From Pedobacter sp. FW305-3-2-15-E-R2A2 (GTDB lineage: Bacteria > Bacteroidota > Bacteroidia > Sphingobacteriales > Sphingobacteriaceae), in NCBI RefSeq assembly GCF_038446955.1, contig NZ_CP151803.1, forward strand, positions 7,192,001 to 7,256,000: 64,000 nucleotides of DNA, read 5' to 3'. Numbering within the stretch: the first letter of the stretch is position 1; every line of letters begins with the position of its first letter. Of this stretch, positions 8,667-17,513 are shown piece after piece. The position numbers and the translations under genes were made by a program. The notes under the pieces were generated by a model that was not told the origin of the DNA, searched no databases, and saw nothing but the letters and a program-made list of their open reading frames with translations.

Positions 8667-9905
8667 TTATTGATTAGAAACGACCAGCAACTCTATATCC
8701 TTGTAAGGAAGACTAAACATGTTGGCGAGGTCCTTATTCGTGAGGTGTCCCTGATAGATGTATAGCGCTTCCCTGATTCCGGGCTTACTCCAGACTACGC
8801 CCATTAGTCCACCCATATCTCCGATGTCCAGTAAGATGGGCGCAAAAATATTGGTCAGTGCATAAGACGCTGTTCGGGGAACCCTCGAAGCAATGTTTGG
8901 TACACAATAATGGATCACCTCATGTTTTCTGAAAACGGGGTTGCTGTGGTTGGTCACTTCCGAAGTTTCGAAGCAGCCACCCTGGTCAATGCTGACATCA
9001 ATGACCACCGAGTTGGGTTTCATTCTGGTGACGGTCTCTTCCATGACAATACAGGGGCTTCTGCCATGAGTTGCACGAATCGCACCGATCACGACGTCGC
9101 AGGTGGTAATTGCCTTGCCTAAAACGATAGGTTGCATCACCGAAGTGAACACCCTGCTCCCTAAGTTATTTTGAAGCCTTCTAAGGCGATAGATAGAGCT
9201 ATCGAACACTTTTACTTCCGCACCCAGAGATAATGCCGTACGCGCGGCGTATTCTCCGACCGTTCCGGCCCCTAAAATGACAATTTCTGTTGGAGGTACT
9301 CCGGTGAAGCCACCAAGCATCAGTCCCTTCCCTCCGGTGGCGGTGCTTAAATATTCGGCAGCAATAAAAATTGACGTTGCGCCGACAATTTCACTCATCG
9401 CTCGGACAACGCTCAAAATTCCTCCTTCGTCACGAAGGTTCTCAAAACATAGTGCATTAATTTTTTTATTCAGGAGTGCTTTAAGATAATTTTCTTTGAG
9501 GCCTCCCATTTGAAGAGCAGAAATGAGTGTTTGCCCTTTGTGCATCATCGCAATCTCTTCCAATGTTGGAGGGGCAATCTTTACAAGGATGTCTGCTTCA
9601 AAAACATCTTTCTTATGGAATGAAATTGTTGCTCCCTGCTCGCTGTAGTCATTATCGGAAAAATTAGCGCCAACACCGGCCCCGCTTTCAATAATCACCC
9701 GATGGCCGTTGTTGATCAACAAGGCCACAGATAAAGGGGTCAATGCAATTCTATTCTCCTGAAAGGAAATCTCTTTCGGAATGCCAATGTACAGACTGTT
9801 GTTTTTCTTATTGGTTTCAGACAAAGTCTCTTTAGGCTGTATCAGCCCTTTTTGAGCAATTGAGGCCATTCCTTCACGTAATCCTGTAGCCATTTTATTT
9901 ATCAA
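8667..9905 (-). CDS. ald: Alanine dehydrogenase
   Basis: A 412-residue NAD-dependent enzyme that interconverts L-alanine and pyruvate plus ammonia. The N-terminal domain shows GIPKEISFQENRIALTP (substrate Arg and Lys) and MHKGQTLIS (active-site His), and the nucleotide domain shows VILGAGTVGEYAA and a final acidic residue in VKVFD. IDVSIDQGG carries the catalytic Asp. The family also includes the alpha subunit of NAD(P) transhydrogenase, but that has no such C-terminus and needs a beta subunit, absent here. The protein has a 35-residue N-terminal extension relative to classic Ald; ATG codons encoding residues 1 and 5 are both possible starts. It follows tsaE after 50 nt. Confidence 0.88.
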   Translation of the reverse strand: MINKMATGLREGMASIAQKGLIQPKETLSETNKKNNSLYIGIPKEISFQENRIALTPLSVALLINNGHRVIIESGAGVGANFSDNDYSEQGATISFHKKDVFEADILVKIAPPTLEEIAMMHKGQTLISALQMGGLKENYLKALLNKKINALCFENLRDEGGILSVVRAMSEIVGATSIFIAAEYLSTATGGKGLMLGGFTGVPPTEIVILGAGTVGEYAARTALSLGAEVKVFDSSIYRLRRLQNNLGSRVFTSVMQPIVLGKAITTCDVVIGAIRATHGRSPCIVMEETVTRMKPNSVVIDVSIDQGGCFETSEVTNHSNPVFRKHEVIHYCVPNIASRVPRTASYALTNIFAPILLDIGDMGGLMGVVWSKPGIREALYIYQGHLTNKDLANMFSLPYKDIELLVVSNQ

Positions 9906-9955
9906 TATTTGGATTGAAATTAAGCAAAATACCTGAAAATAAGTGCATTTGGAAT

Positions 9956-10372
9956 TTATATTTTAGAAATTGACAGTACTCTTTCATTTTCTCCGGAAGC
10001 TGTAATTTCTATTTTAAGGTAATGATCCGGCAGGAGTTCCTGAACTTTTTCCGGCCATTCGATCAGGCAAATATGGTCCGAATAAAAGTATTCCTCATAG
10101 CCAATGTCATAGGCTTCCTGAAGATTCTTTATTCTGTAAAAGTCAAAATGATAAATGTTCTTTTCCCTTCCTTCATATTCATTTACAATAGAAAAGGTTG
10201 GACTGGATACCACTTCTTTTACGCCAAGGGCCTTGGCTAGCGCCTTAATGAAGGTGGTTTTCCCAGCGCCCATCTCACCTTCAAAGATAAAGATGCGCTC
10301 GTCCGGGGCAAATGCCAGCACCTCTATAGCAGCCTGATCCAGGTCCGCTAAATGATTAACCTCAAGTTTCAT
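9956..10372 (-). CDS. tsaE: tRNA t6A biosynthesis ATPase TsaE
   Basis: A 138-residue P-loop protein required with TsaB, TsaC and TsaD for threonylcarbamoyl-adenosine formation at position 37 of ANN-decoding tRNAs. It shows Walker A GEMGAGKT (residues 32-39), switch-like SSPTFSIVNEY, and HFDFYRI, followed by LIEWPEK: all are TsaE hallmarks. The length is typical. It lies between porX and ald on the minus strand, an order I recall from other Bacteroidota; the terminator at 10411-10442 separates it from porX, so it probably has its own promoter, which I cannot identify with confidence. Confidence 0.93.
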   Translation of the reverse strand: MKLEVNHLADLDQAAIEVLAFAPDERIFIFEGEMGAGKTTFIKALAKALGVKEVVSSPTFSIVNEYEGREKNIYHFDFYRIKNLQEAYDIGYEEYFYSDHICLIEWPEKVQELLPDHYLKIEITASGENERVLSISKI

Positions 10373-10410
10373 CAGAGAGTAATAGTTATTTTATAATTTA
10401 TTTAAAAAAA

Positions 10411-10442
10411 ATGGAATCCGAGTTTGCAAACTTGGATTCCAT
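10411..10442 (-). terminator. Rho-independent terminator after porX
   Basis: Long inverted repeat ATGGAATCCGAGTTT / AAACTTGGATTCCAT (10411-10425 with 10428-10442), perfect except one G-T pair, with a minimal loop. On the minus strand it is followed by a T run (A run at 10404-10410). It starts 15 nt after the porX stop. Confidence 0.9.
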
Positions 10443-10456
10443 CTGATGTCATCTAT

Positions 10457-12013
10457 TTATCTGGAGCTATAGGTCGCTACAGGAATGATCATTTCTTCCA
10501 GGGAGATGCCTCCATGCTGGAAAGTCTCATTATAATAATTTACGAACTGATTATAGTTGTTTTGATACACAAAATAACGGTCTTCTTTTGCAAAGATATA
10601 ATTCGAACTGATATTGATCTTAGGCAATTGCGCTTCATGAGGATTCTTGATTAAGAATACCTCTTTAGCATTATAATTTAGATTTCTGCCCTGTTTATAG
10701 CGTAGGTTGGTATTGGTATTCCTGTCGCCAATCACTTTGCTTGGATGTTTTACCCTAATCGTTCCGTGGTCTGTTGTAATCACAAGTTTAACTTTCTTCT
10801 GGGAAATCTTTTTCAGCAATTCCATTAGCGGAGAGTGTTCAAACCAGGAAAGCGTTAAGGAACGGTAAGCCGCATCGTCATTGGCCAGCTCACGAATCAT
10901 CTGCATATCTGTCCTTGCGTGAGAAAGCATGTCGACAAAGTTGTATACAATCGCATTAAAATCGTTTTGAAGCAAGTTGTTAATTTGATCATTCAGCGCT
11001 TTTCCATCATCATAGGTCAGGATCTTATTGTAGCTGAACTTGCAGTCCTTACGCAGACTTCTTTTAATCTGGTCTGCCAGGAATGCTCCTTCATGCATGT
11101 TTTTTCCGCCCTCATCGTCGTCATTCTGCCATAGTCCCGGGAAGCGTTTTTCCATTTCTAAAGGCATTAAGCCTGAAAATATGGCATTTCTTGCATATTG
11201 GGTAGCTGTAGGAAGAATACTGGAATAGGTGTCTTCTTCGTCCAGACGGAAATGTTCTGTGATCAACGGATTTATGATCCGCCACTGGTCATATCGTAAA
11301 TTATCGATCAGAATAAAGAATACCGGAGTATTGTTCCCATTGATAAGCGGAAATGCTTTTGTCTTCAGGAGCTCATTAGAAAGGAGCGGGGCTTTTTCTT
11401 TCCCATTAACCCAGCCGAGATAATTGTCTTCAATGAACTTTGAAAACTGTGTATTGGCTTCCGATTTCTGCATCGTAAGAATCTCGTGCATTTGCGGATC
11501 ATCCAATTTTTCCAGTTCTAACTCCCAGAAAACAAGTTTTTTGTAGACTTCCACCCATTCCCCATAGCTTAGTTTGTCATTTAAGGTCATTCCTAAGCGT
11601 CGAAAATCTTGCTGATAGGCCATAGATGTCTTTTCGCTGACTAAACGTTTATTATCAATGATCTTTTTAATGGTCAGTAAAACCTGTTTTGGGTTCACCG
11701 GTTTAATCAGATAATCGTCAATTTTAGAGCCAATTGCGTCCTCCATTAAGTTTTCTTCTTCACTTTTAGTGATGAGTACTACGGGGACATCATTTCGGAT
11801 ATTTTTGATCGCAGTAAGGGTTTCCAGTCCGGTTAAACCAGGCATGTTCTCGTCTAGAAATACCAGGTCAAAATGCTCTTTACCAAAGGCTTCTAGCGCG
11901 TCATTACCATTTGTGAAGGTCGTCACATGGTAGCCTTTTTCGTTTAGTAGTAATATATGTGGTTTTAATAAGTTAATCTCATCGTCGGCCCATAAAATTT
12001 TGGTTTCCTGCAT
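10457..12013 (-). CDS. porX: PorX: response regulator receiver plus PglZ (alkaline phosphatase-superfamily) domain
   Basis: A 518-residue two-domain regulator. Residues 1-120 are a receiver with Asp10/11, phospho-acceptor Asp54 (FLDENMPGL), Thr82 and Lys104. Residues about 200-518 form a PglZ domain with IDNLRYDQWR and TTDHGT metal-site motifs. In Porphyromonas gingivalis the homologue, with the kinase PorY and an ECF sigma factor, regulates type IX secretion genes, and it has been reported to hydrolyse oligonucleotides. The cognate kinase is not adjacent. The gene is divergent from the HD-hydrolase gene. Identification rests on the diagnostic domain combination and its length. Confidence 0.93.
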   Translation of the reverse strand: MQETKILWADDEINLLKPHILLLNEKGYHVTTFTNGNDALEAFGKEHFDLVFLDENMPGLTGLETLTAIKNIRNDVPVVLITKSEEENLMEDAIGSKIDDYLIKPVNPKQVLLTIKKIIDNKRLVSEKTSMAYQQDFRRLGMTLNDKLSYGEWVEVYKKLVFWELELEKLDDPQMHEILTMQKSEANTQFSKFIEDNYLGWVNGKEKAPLLSNELLKTKAFPLINGNNTPVFFILIDNLRYDQWRIINPLITEHFRLDEEDTYSSILPTATQYARNAIFSGLMPLEMEKRFPGLWQNDDDEGGKNMHEGAFLADQIKRSLRKDCKFSYNKILTYDDGKALNDQINNLLQNDFNAIVYNFVDMLSHARTDMQMIRELANDDAAYRSLTLSWFEHSPLMELLKKISQKKVKLVITTDHGTIRVKHPSKVIGDRNTNTNLRYKQGRNLNYNAKEVFLIKNPHEAQLPKINISSNYIFAKEDRYFVYQNNYNQFVNYYNETFQHGGISLEEMIIPVATYSSR

Positions 12014-12117
12014 TATGTTATTTGTATAAAATAAATTAATCTTTCAAAAAAGAAAGTTCCCTTTCTTAGTATGGATAAAAATAGCAATTTTTGTACCGTA
12101 TAATTTATTTTTAAGGA

Positions 12118-13341
12118 TTGAACAAAAAGAAAATCATAAATGATCCGGTATATGGCTTCATTAATATCCCCTCTGAATTAGTATTTGACCTGATTTCACA
12201 TCCTTATTTTCAGAGGTTAAGGTATATAAAGCAATTGGGGATGACGCATTTGGTGTATCCGGGGGCGTTACACACCAGGTTTCATCATGCCTTAGGTGCA
12301 ATGCATTTAATGAGTCTGGCCATTGAAGTCCTTAGAAGTAAAGGTCATCCGATCAGCAAAGAGGAAGAAGAGGCTGCCACTATTGCCATTCTTTTACATG
12401 ACATCGGACATGGTCCTTTTTCGCATGCGTTGGAGCATACGTTGGTTAACGGAATCAAGCATGAGGATATTTCTATGCTGATGATGCAGAAGCTCAATGT
12501 AGAATTTGGCGGACGGCTAACCGAAGCAATTAATATTTTTAAGGGAGATTATCCTAAAAAGTTCCTTCCGCAATTGGTTTCGGGACAACTCGACCTGGAC
12601 CGAATGGACTATCTGAACAGGGATAGTTTCTTTACCGGTGTCAGCGAGGGAGTGATCAGTTTCGACAGAATTATTAAAATGTTTAACGTTCTGGACGATC
12701 AGCTGGTGATCGAAGAAAAGGGCATTTATTCTATTGAAAACTTCCTGATTGCCAGAAGACTCATGTACTGGCAGGTTTACCTGCATAAAACGGTTGTTGC
12801 CGGAGAATACCTGCTGGTTAAAATCCTGGAACGTGCGAAAGAACTTTCCGGACATGGTGAAGTTCTTTTTGCGACCCCGGCATTGCAGCATTTTCTAAGA
12901 AATGAAGTCAGGGAAGAGGAGTTCTTTAGTTTCGAAATTCATTTGGCACAGTTTTCCAAGCTCGATGACCAGGATATTTTTGCCTCAGTTAAGGTTTGGG
13001 CGGATCATTCTGATCGGATATTGGCGCAGCTTTGCCAGATGTTTATCCGTCGAAGTCTTTATAAAGTAGAGATCAGCTCAACAGCACCCGATTTGGACAG
13101 ACTTCAAAGGATAAAAGAGAATACCGCTGATATGATGAAACTAAATGCCCATGAGGTCTCTTATTTTGTTTTTACTGATATCATTGAAAACAGAGCATAC
13201 AATGCCGGAAGTGGAAATATCAATATTTTACTGAAAAACAATACCATCATTGATATTGCAAAAGCATCAGATTTATCTAACTTAGAATCCTTAGATAAGA
13301 CCGTAACCAAGCACATACTATGCTATCCCCGAATAATTTAG
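12118..13341 (+). CDS. HD-domain phosphohydrolase (dNTPase-like)
   Basis: A 407-residue HD-superfamily protein. The metal-site residues are visible in HTRFHHALGAMHL (first His), LLHDIGHGPFSHALEH (the HD pair and following His) and LDLDRMDYLNRDSF (last Asp). This is the dGTPase/SAMHD1-like layout, so it may cleave nucleotides. The start is a TTG at 12118: an in-frame TAA lies two codons upstream, the TTG is preceded by AAGGA, and the family-conserved sequence NDPVYGFI begins a few residues later, leaving no ATG choice before it. In Bacteroidota this gene commonly precedes lpxD, as here. Confidence 0.85.
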   Translation: MNKKKIINDPVYGFINIPSELVFDLISHPYFQRLRYIKQLGMTHLVYPGALHTRFHHALGAMHLMSLAIEVLRSKGHPISKEEEEAATIAILLHDIGHGPFSHALEHTLVNGIKHEDISMLMMQKLNVEFGGRLTEAINIFKGDYPKKFLPQLVSGQLDLDRMDYLNRDSFFTGVSEGVISFDRIIKMFNVLDDQLVIEEKGIYSIENFLIARRLMYWQVYLHKTVVAGEYLLVKILERAKELSGHGEVLFATPALQHFLRNEVREEEFFSFEIHLAQFSKLDDQDIFASVKVWADHSDRILAQLCQMFIRRSLYKVEISSTAPDLDRLQRIKENTADMMKLNAHEVSYFVFTDIIENRAYNAGSGNINILLKNNTIIDIAKASDLSNLESLDKTVTKHILCYPRII

Positions 13342-13427
13342 CATTTTTTAACAAAATAATTAACTTTTAATCCCGTTTTTAGATTTTACTTAGATCTAAT
13401 GATTGGATGATAACCTAAATAGGTTTA

Positions 13428-13458
13428 TTTGTTCATATCAATTTAACACTTAACTTTG
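13428..13458 (+). promoter_or_regulatory. Predicted promoter of lpxD
   Basis: TTTG at 13428-13431, a 19-nt spacer and TAACTTTG at 13451-13458 match the Bacteroidota TTTG/TAnnTTTG consensus exactly. The start codon of lpxD begins only 5 nt after the -7 box, so the transcript should have almost no leader. Confidence 0.75.
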
Positions 13459-13462
13459 TACG

Positions 13463-14536
13463 ATGCAATTTACTGCCAAGCAGATAAGCGAATTTATAGA
13501 TGGCACCATTGAAGGCGATGAAAACGCTAAAGTAACAGAACTTTCTAAGATAGAAAACGGTACTGCTGGGTCTTTATGTTTTCTGTCTAATCGAAAATAT
13601 GAAAGCTATTTATATTCAACAAAAGCTTCAATAGTTATTGTAGGGAACGACTTTTTCCCTGCACAAGCTGTTGAAAGCACCCTAATTAAAGTCGCAGATC
13701 CGTACAGTGCATTTTCCGTTTTATTGGAAAAGTACAATGAGGTGGTGAATCAGATGAATATTCAATCCGGAGTGGAGGAACCCAGTTTTATCCATCCTTC
13801 GGCAAAAATCGGTAAAAATGTATTTATAGGTGCCTTTAGCTATATTTGTGAAAATGTGGTAATTGGCGACGGAACTAAGATCCAGTCGCAGGTATTTATT
13901 GGCGCCGATAGTCAGATTGGAAACAACTGCCTTGTTTTTCCTGGTGTAAAAATTTACAACAGAACGATGATGGGCGACAATGTAAACATCCATTCCAATA
14001 CCGTAATTGGAAGCGATGGCTTTGGTTTTGCACCACAACCAGACGGTACTTATTCAAAAATCGCACAAATTGGAAACGTGGTGATTGAAGATGATGTGGA
14101 AATCGGAGCGAATACGACAATTGACAGGGCCACAATGGGTTCTACTTTTATCAGAAAAGGCGTTAAGCTGGATAATCTGATTCAGATTGCCCACAATGTG
14201 GATGTTGGCGCGCACACGGTTGTTGCTGCACAGACCGGAATCTCTGGTAGTACGAGACTTGGAGAAAACTCCGTAGTAGGTGGACAGGTTGGTATTGCCG
14301 GTCACCTTAGTCTTGCAAAAGGTACGCAAATTGGTGCTCAGGCAGGAATAAATTTTAATACAACGATCGAGAATAAACAATGGCATGGCAGCCCGGCTCA
14401 GCCTTTAAGAGACTGGATGCGAGCCTCAGTAATATTTAAACAATTGCCAACTGTTGAAAAACGGATTGCCTCATTAGAGCAGACGATATCAGAACTAAAA
14501 GCAATAATAGAACAAAACAGCACAATAGCAAAATAA
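13463..14536 (+). CDS. lpxD: UDP-3-O-acylglucosamine N-acyltransferase LpxD
   Basis: A 357-residue left-handed beta-helix acyltransferase that adds the N-linked 3-hydroxyacyl chain in lipid A synthesis. The N-terminal uridine-binding domain (about 1-100) is followed by hexapeptide repeats such as IGKNVFIGAFSYI and VEIGANTTID. The catalytic histidine lies in IQIAHNVDVGAHT. The C-terminus is a helix (RIASLEQTISELKAII) typical of trimeric LpxD. It begins the lpxD / lpxC-fabZ / lpxA block and overlaps the next start by one base (TAATG). Confidence 0.95.
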   Translation: MQFTAKQISEFIDGTIEGDENAKVTELSKIENGTAGSLCFLSNRKYESYLYSTKASIVIVGNDFFPAQAVESTLIKVADPYSAFSVLLEKYNEVVNQMNIQSGVEEPSFIHPSAKIGKNVFIGAFSYICENVVIGDGTKIQSQVFIGADSQIGNNCLVFPGVKIYNRTMMGDNVNIHSNTVIGSDGFGFAPQPDGTYSKIAQIGNVVIEDDVEIGANTTIDRATMGSTFIRKGVKLDNLIQIAHNVDVGAHTVVAAQTGISGSTRLGENSVVGGQVGIAGHLSLAKGTQIGAQAGINFNTTIENKQWHGSPAQPLRDWMRASVIFKQLPTVEKRIASLEQTISELKAIIEQNSTIAK

Positions 14537-15948
14537 TGAATGTTAAGCAAAAAACTATAAAGAGCGAAGTTTCAGTACAGGGTGTAGGCCTTCATACCGG
14601 GGCGAATGTGACGCTTACTTTTTGTCCGGCACCAGAAAATCACGGATTTAAATTTCAAAGAACCGATTTACCGGGAAGTCCGATTGTTGACGCTGATTGT
14701 GACAATGTTACAGATACCGCAAGAGGAACAACGATTTCTCAGAACGGAGCCAGTATCAGTACTGTGGAGCATGTAATGGCTTCCTTGGTGGGAATGGATC
14801 TGGACAATGTATTGATGAAGCTTGATGGGCCGGAAACGCCAATTATGGACGGTAGTGCCATGTTGTTTCTGGAGGCACTTGAAAGCGTTGGTGTTCAGGC
14901 GCAGGAGGTAGACAGGGAATATTTTCAGATTCCTCACAATATCACCTATACTGAGCCGGACAGAAAAGTGGAAATTGTAGCCATGCCTTTAGATGATTAC
15001 AGGTTTACCTGTATGATCGACTATAACTCACCGGTATTGGGAAGCCAGCATGCGGGAATTTCAAGCATTGCGGAGTTTAAAAAGGAAATTGCTTCCTGCA
15101 GAACGTTCTGTTTCCTTCATGAATTGGAATACCAGCTTCAAAATAACCTGATTAAAGGTGGTGATTTGAATAACGCCATTGTGATCGTGGATAAAGAAGT
15201 AACTAAGGAAGAACTAGATCACCTGGCAAAAATCTTTAACAGGACGGCTATGGAAGTTGCTCCTCAGGGAATTTTAAATAATATGGAGCTGCGGTATCAA
15301 AATGAGCCTGCAAGACATAAATTATTAGATATGATAGGTGACCTTGCCTTGGTAGGGGTTCACTTAAAAGGACATATTATGGCTGCCCGTCCGGGACATG
15401 CCGCAAACGTTGCTTTTGCTAAAAAGATTAAAGCAGCGATAAAAAAAGAAAAAAATAAAAAGGTGCAGCATGTTTATGACCCATCTGTAAAACCACTTTA
15501 TGATGTGGTACAGATTATGGATATCCTGCCACACCGACAACCATTCCTGTTCATTGATAAGATCCTGGAACTGTCTAAAACGCATGTTGTAGGGGTTAAA
15601 AATGTAACTATGAATGAGGAATTCTTCAAGGGGCATTTTCCTGGTGCCCCGGTTTTTCCTGGAGTGATTCAGATCGAAGCCATGGCTCAGACCGGTGGTA
15701 TCTTAGTTTTAAGTACCGTTTCTGATCCGAGAAATTACCTAACCTTATTCTTAAAAATAGATAACGTACGCTTTAGAGCGCAGGTATTACCTGGTGACAC
15801 CATCGTTTTCAGATGTGACTTGATGGAGCCAATCAGAAGAGGCATTGCACAAATGAAAGGTGTGGGAATGGTAGGAGGAAAAGTTGTTGTGGAAGCAGAA
15901 ATGATGGCCCAAATTGTAAAAGTTAAAGAAAGCGAAACCGTATCATGA
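14536..15948 (+). CDS. lpxC-fabZ: Bifunctional LpxC deacetylase / FabZ 3-hydroxyacyl-ACP dehydratase
   Basis: A 470-residue fusion typical of Bacteroidota. Residues 1-305 are LpxC, which removes the N-acetyl group in the committed step of lipid A synthesis: zinc ligands are His79 (STVEHVMAS), His261 and Asp265 (RHKLLDMIGD), and His280 (LKGH) is the general acid. Residues 315-465 are FabZ, a hot-dog dehydratase of fatty acid elongation, with DILPHRQPFLFIDK, catalytic His367 (KGHFPG) and Glu381 (IQIEAMAQ). A Lys-rich linker (residues 298-310) joins them. The fusion ties the supply of hydroxyacyl chains to lipid A. The stop overlaps the lpxA start (ATGA). Confidence 0.97.
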   Translation: MNVKQKTIKSEVSVQGVGLHTGANVTLTFCPAPENHGFKFQRTDLPGSPIVDADCDNVTDTARGTTISQNGASISTVEHVMASLVGMDLDNVLMKLDGPETPIMDGSAMLFLEALESVGVQAQEVDREYFQIPHNITYTEPDRKVEIVAMPLDDYRFTCMIDYNSPVLGSQHAGISSIAEFKKEIASCRTFCFLHELEYQLQNNLIKGGDLNNAIVIVDKEVTKEELDHLAKIFNRTAMEVAPQGILNNMELRYQNEPARHKLLDMIGDLALVGVHLKGHIMAARPGHAANVAFAKKIKAAIKKEKNKKVQHVYDPSVKPLYDVVQIMDILPHRQPFLFIDKILELSKTHVVGVKNVTMNEEFFKGHFPGAPVFPGVIQIEAMAQTGGILVLSTVSDPRNYLTLFLKIDNVRFRAQVLPGDTIVFRCDLMEPIRRGIAQMKGVGMVGGKVVVEAEMMAQIVKVKESETVS

Positions 15949-16730
15949 TACAACCCTTAGCGTATATACATCCGCAGGCAAAAATTGCCGATAATGTAGT
16001 AATTGAGCCTTTTGCAGTGATACACAAGGATGTAGAAATTGGTGAAGGGACCTGGATCGGGTCGAATGTGGTCATCATGGATGGCGCCAGAATTGGGAAA
16101 AACTGTCGGGTTTTCCCTGGATCAGTAATCTCAGGCGTGCCCCAGGATTTGAAATTTGCAGGTGAAGTAACGACTGCAGAGATCGGCGATAACACGACGA
16201 TCAGAGAGTGCGTAACGATCAACAGAGGAACTAAAGATAAATGGAAGACCGTTATCGGTAGTAACTGTCTGATCCAGGCTTATTCTCATATTGCACACGA
16301 TTGTGAAGTAGGTGATTATTGCATTTTTTCCAATAGTACAACCCTTGCGGGGCACATTACGATTGGGAATTATGTGGTTCTGGCAGGCTTAGTTGCCATT
16401 CATCAATTCGTAAAAGTTGGATCTCATGCCTTTGTAACCGGTGGTTCATTGGTAAGAAAAGATGTTCCTCCGTATGTAAAAGCGGCTCGTGAGCCACTTT
16501 CCTATGCAGGAATCAATTCCGTAGGATTGAGAAGAAGAGGTTTCTCTTCTGAAAAAATTAACGAGATTCAGGAGATCTACAGGGTCTTATTTGTGAAGCA
16601 TAACAATGTAACCAAAGCGCTGGATATGATTGAGGCGGAGTTTGCACCCACAGAAATTCGTGATGAAATTGTTGATTTCATCAGAAATTCTAACAGGGGG
16701 GTAATGAAAGGCTTCGGTTCAGGAAGCTAA
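15945..16730 (+). CDS. lpxA: UDP-N-acetylglucosamine O-acyltransferase LpxA
   Basis: A 261-residue left-handed beta-helix enzyme performing the first acylation of lipid A. It shows hexapeptide repeats from residue 8, the catalytic histidine in AYSHIAHDCEVG, and GNYVVLAGLVAIHQF. The C-terminal helical domain (FSSEKINEIQEIYRVLF) is standard. Length matches the family (255-265). It overlaps lpxC-fabZ by 4 nt and is followed after 11 nt by an ABC ATPase gene, so all four are likely one transcript. Confidence 0.96.
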   Translation: MIQPLAYIHPQAKIADNVVIEPFAVIHKDVEIGEGTWIGSNVVIMDGARIGKNCRVFPGSVISGVPQDLKFAGEVTTAEIGDNTTIRECVTINRGTKDKWKTVIGSNCLIQAYSHIAHDCEVGDYCIFSNSTTLAGHITIGNYVVLAGLVAIHQFVKVGSHAFVTGGSLVRKDVPPYVKAAREPLSYAGINSVGLRRRGFSSEKINEIQEIYRVLFVKHNNVTKALDMIEAEFAPTEIRDEIVDFIRNSNRGVMKGFGSGS

Positions 16731-16741
16731 TCTGGAATTTC

Positions 16742-17356
16742 ATGAAGATCAGCTTAAATAAGGCCGGTAGAAGGTTTAATCAGGAGTGGATTTTTCGAAA
16801 TTTTGATTACGAATTTGATACTCCTGGCAAATATGCCATCCTTGGACCGAATGGTTCAGGAAAATCGACCTTATTGAGTTTAATCCTTGGTAGTTTGTCC
16901 CCTTCCGAAGGAGAAATAAGCTACCAGGGTGAAAAAAACATTGCTGTAGATGATATTTACAAGCACCTGAGTTTCGCAGCACCTTACCTGGATTTGATAG
17001 AAGAATTTACGCTGGAAGAGACGATAGATTTCCATTTCAAATTTAAGGGGCTTTACAAGGACATGAGCAAGGCGGCAGTGTTAGCGCTGCTGGGACTGGA
17101 GAAGTCGCAGGACAAGGCTTTAAAATACTTCTCTTCGGGAATGAAACAGCGTACCAAGCTGGCACTGGCTTTCTGTGCAGACACACCAATTCTATTATTG
17201 GATGAACCAACTTCTAATCTCGATCAACAGGGAGTACGCTGGTATTTGGACTTAATCGCCAATTTTACGGATAAAAGATTAGTCATCGTAGGGTCAAATC
17301 AGGAGATTGAGTATTCGTTTTGTCAACATTTGATACAGATCACGGATTATAAATAG
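16742..17356 (+). CDS. ABC transporter ATP-binding protein
   Basis: A 204-residue single ABC ATPase. Walker A is GPNGSGKST (about residue 36), the signature is the variant YFSSGMKQR, and Walker B with the catalytic Glu is ILLLDEPTSNLD. The H-loop region is degenerate (VGSNQEIEYSF, with Asn in place of the switch His), so hydrolysis may be altered. No permease gene is adjacent, and the protein resembles ATPases of the CcmA/ABC-2 exporter type. In other Bacteroidota a gene of this type sits between lpxA and efp, which suggests an envelope role, but the partner is unknown. Confidence 0.88.
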   Translation: MKISLNKAGRRFNQEWIFRNFDYEFDTPGKYAILGPNGSGKSTLLSLILGSLSPSEGEISYQGEKNIAVDDIYKHLSFAAPYLDLIEEFTLEETIDFHFKFKGLYKDMSKAAVLALLGLEKSQDKALKYFSSGMKQRTKLALAFCADTPILLLDEPTSNLDQQGVRWYLDLIANFTDKRLVIVGSNQEIEYSFCQHLIQITDYK

Positions 17357-17379
17357 CGATTTTTTATATTTGTCATCTG

Positions 17380-17412
17380 CCTTGAATGCTCTTTAAACGA
17401 AGAAATTCAAGG
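17380..17412 (+). terminator. Inverted repeat, possible terminator of the lpx block
   Basis: Eight-bp arms CCTTGAAT / ATTCAAGG (17380-17387 with 17405-17412) with a 17-nt loop, 24 nt after the ABC gene stop. The T run that follows (17421-17428) is separated by an A-rich stretch, so this is a weak terminator or a leader structure rather than a certain one. Confidence 0.4.
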
Positions 17413-17437
17413 AATAAAATATTTTTTTAATTTACTA

Positions 17438-17468
17438 TTGTGTAATCCAAAAATAGTCTTTACCTTTG
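17438..17468 (+). promoter_or_regulatory. Predicted promoter of efp
   Basis: TTG at 17438-17440, a 20-nt spacer and TACCTTTG at 17461-17468 match the Bacteroidota consensus. The same spacing and same -7 box occur before the peroxiredoxin gene. It predicts a leader of about 40 nt. Confidence 0.75.
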
Positions 17469-17513
17469 CGGCACGAAAAAGGGCCAAAATGGTTAGGCGC
17501 AATTTCAAATAAA

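Noticed and set aside
12517..12891. 124-codon minus-strand frame inside the HD gene
   Set aside because: Composition follows the complement of the conserved HD gene; no start context or domain.
17466..17513. Longer EF-P start at the in-frame TTG 17466
   Set aside because: It lies within the -7 element of the promoter; EF-P families begin at MAKASDVK.
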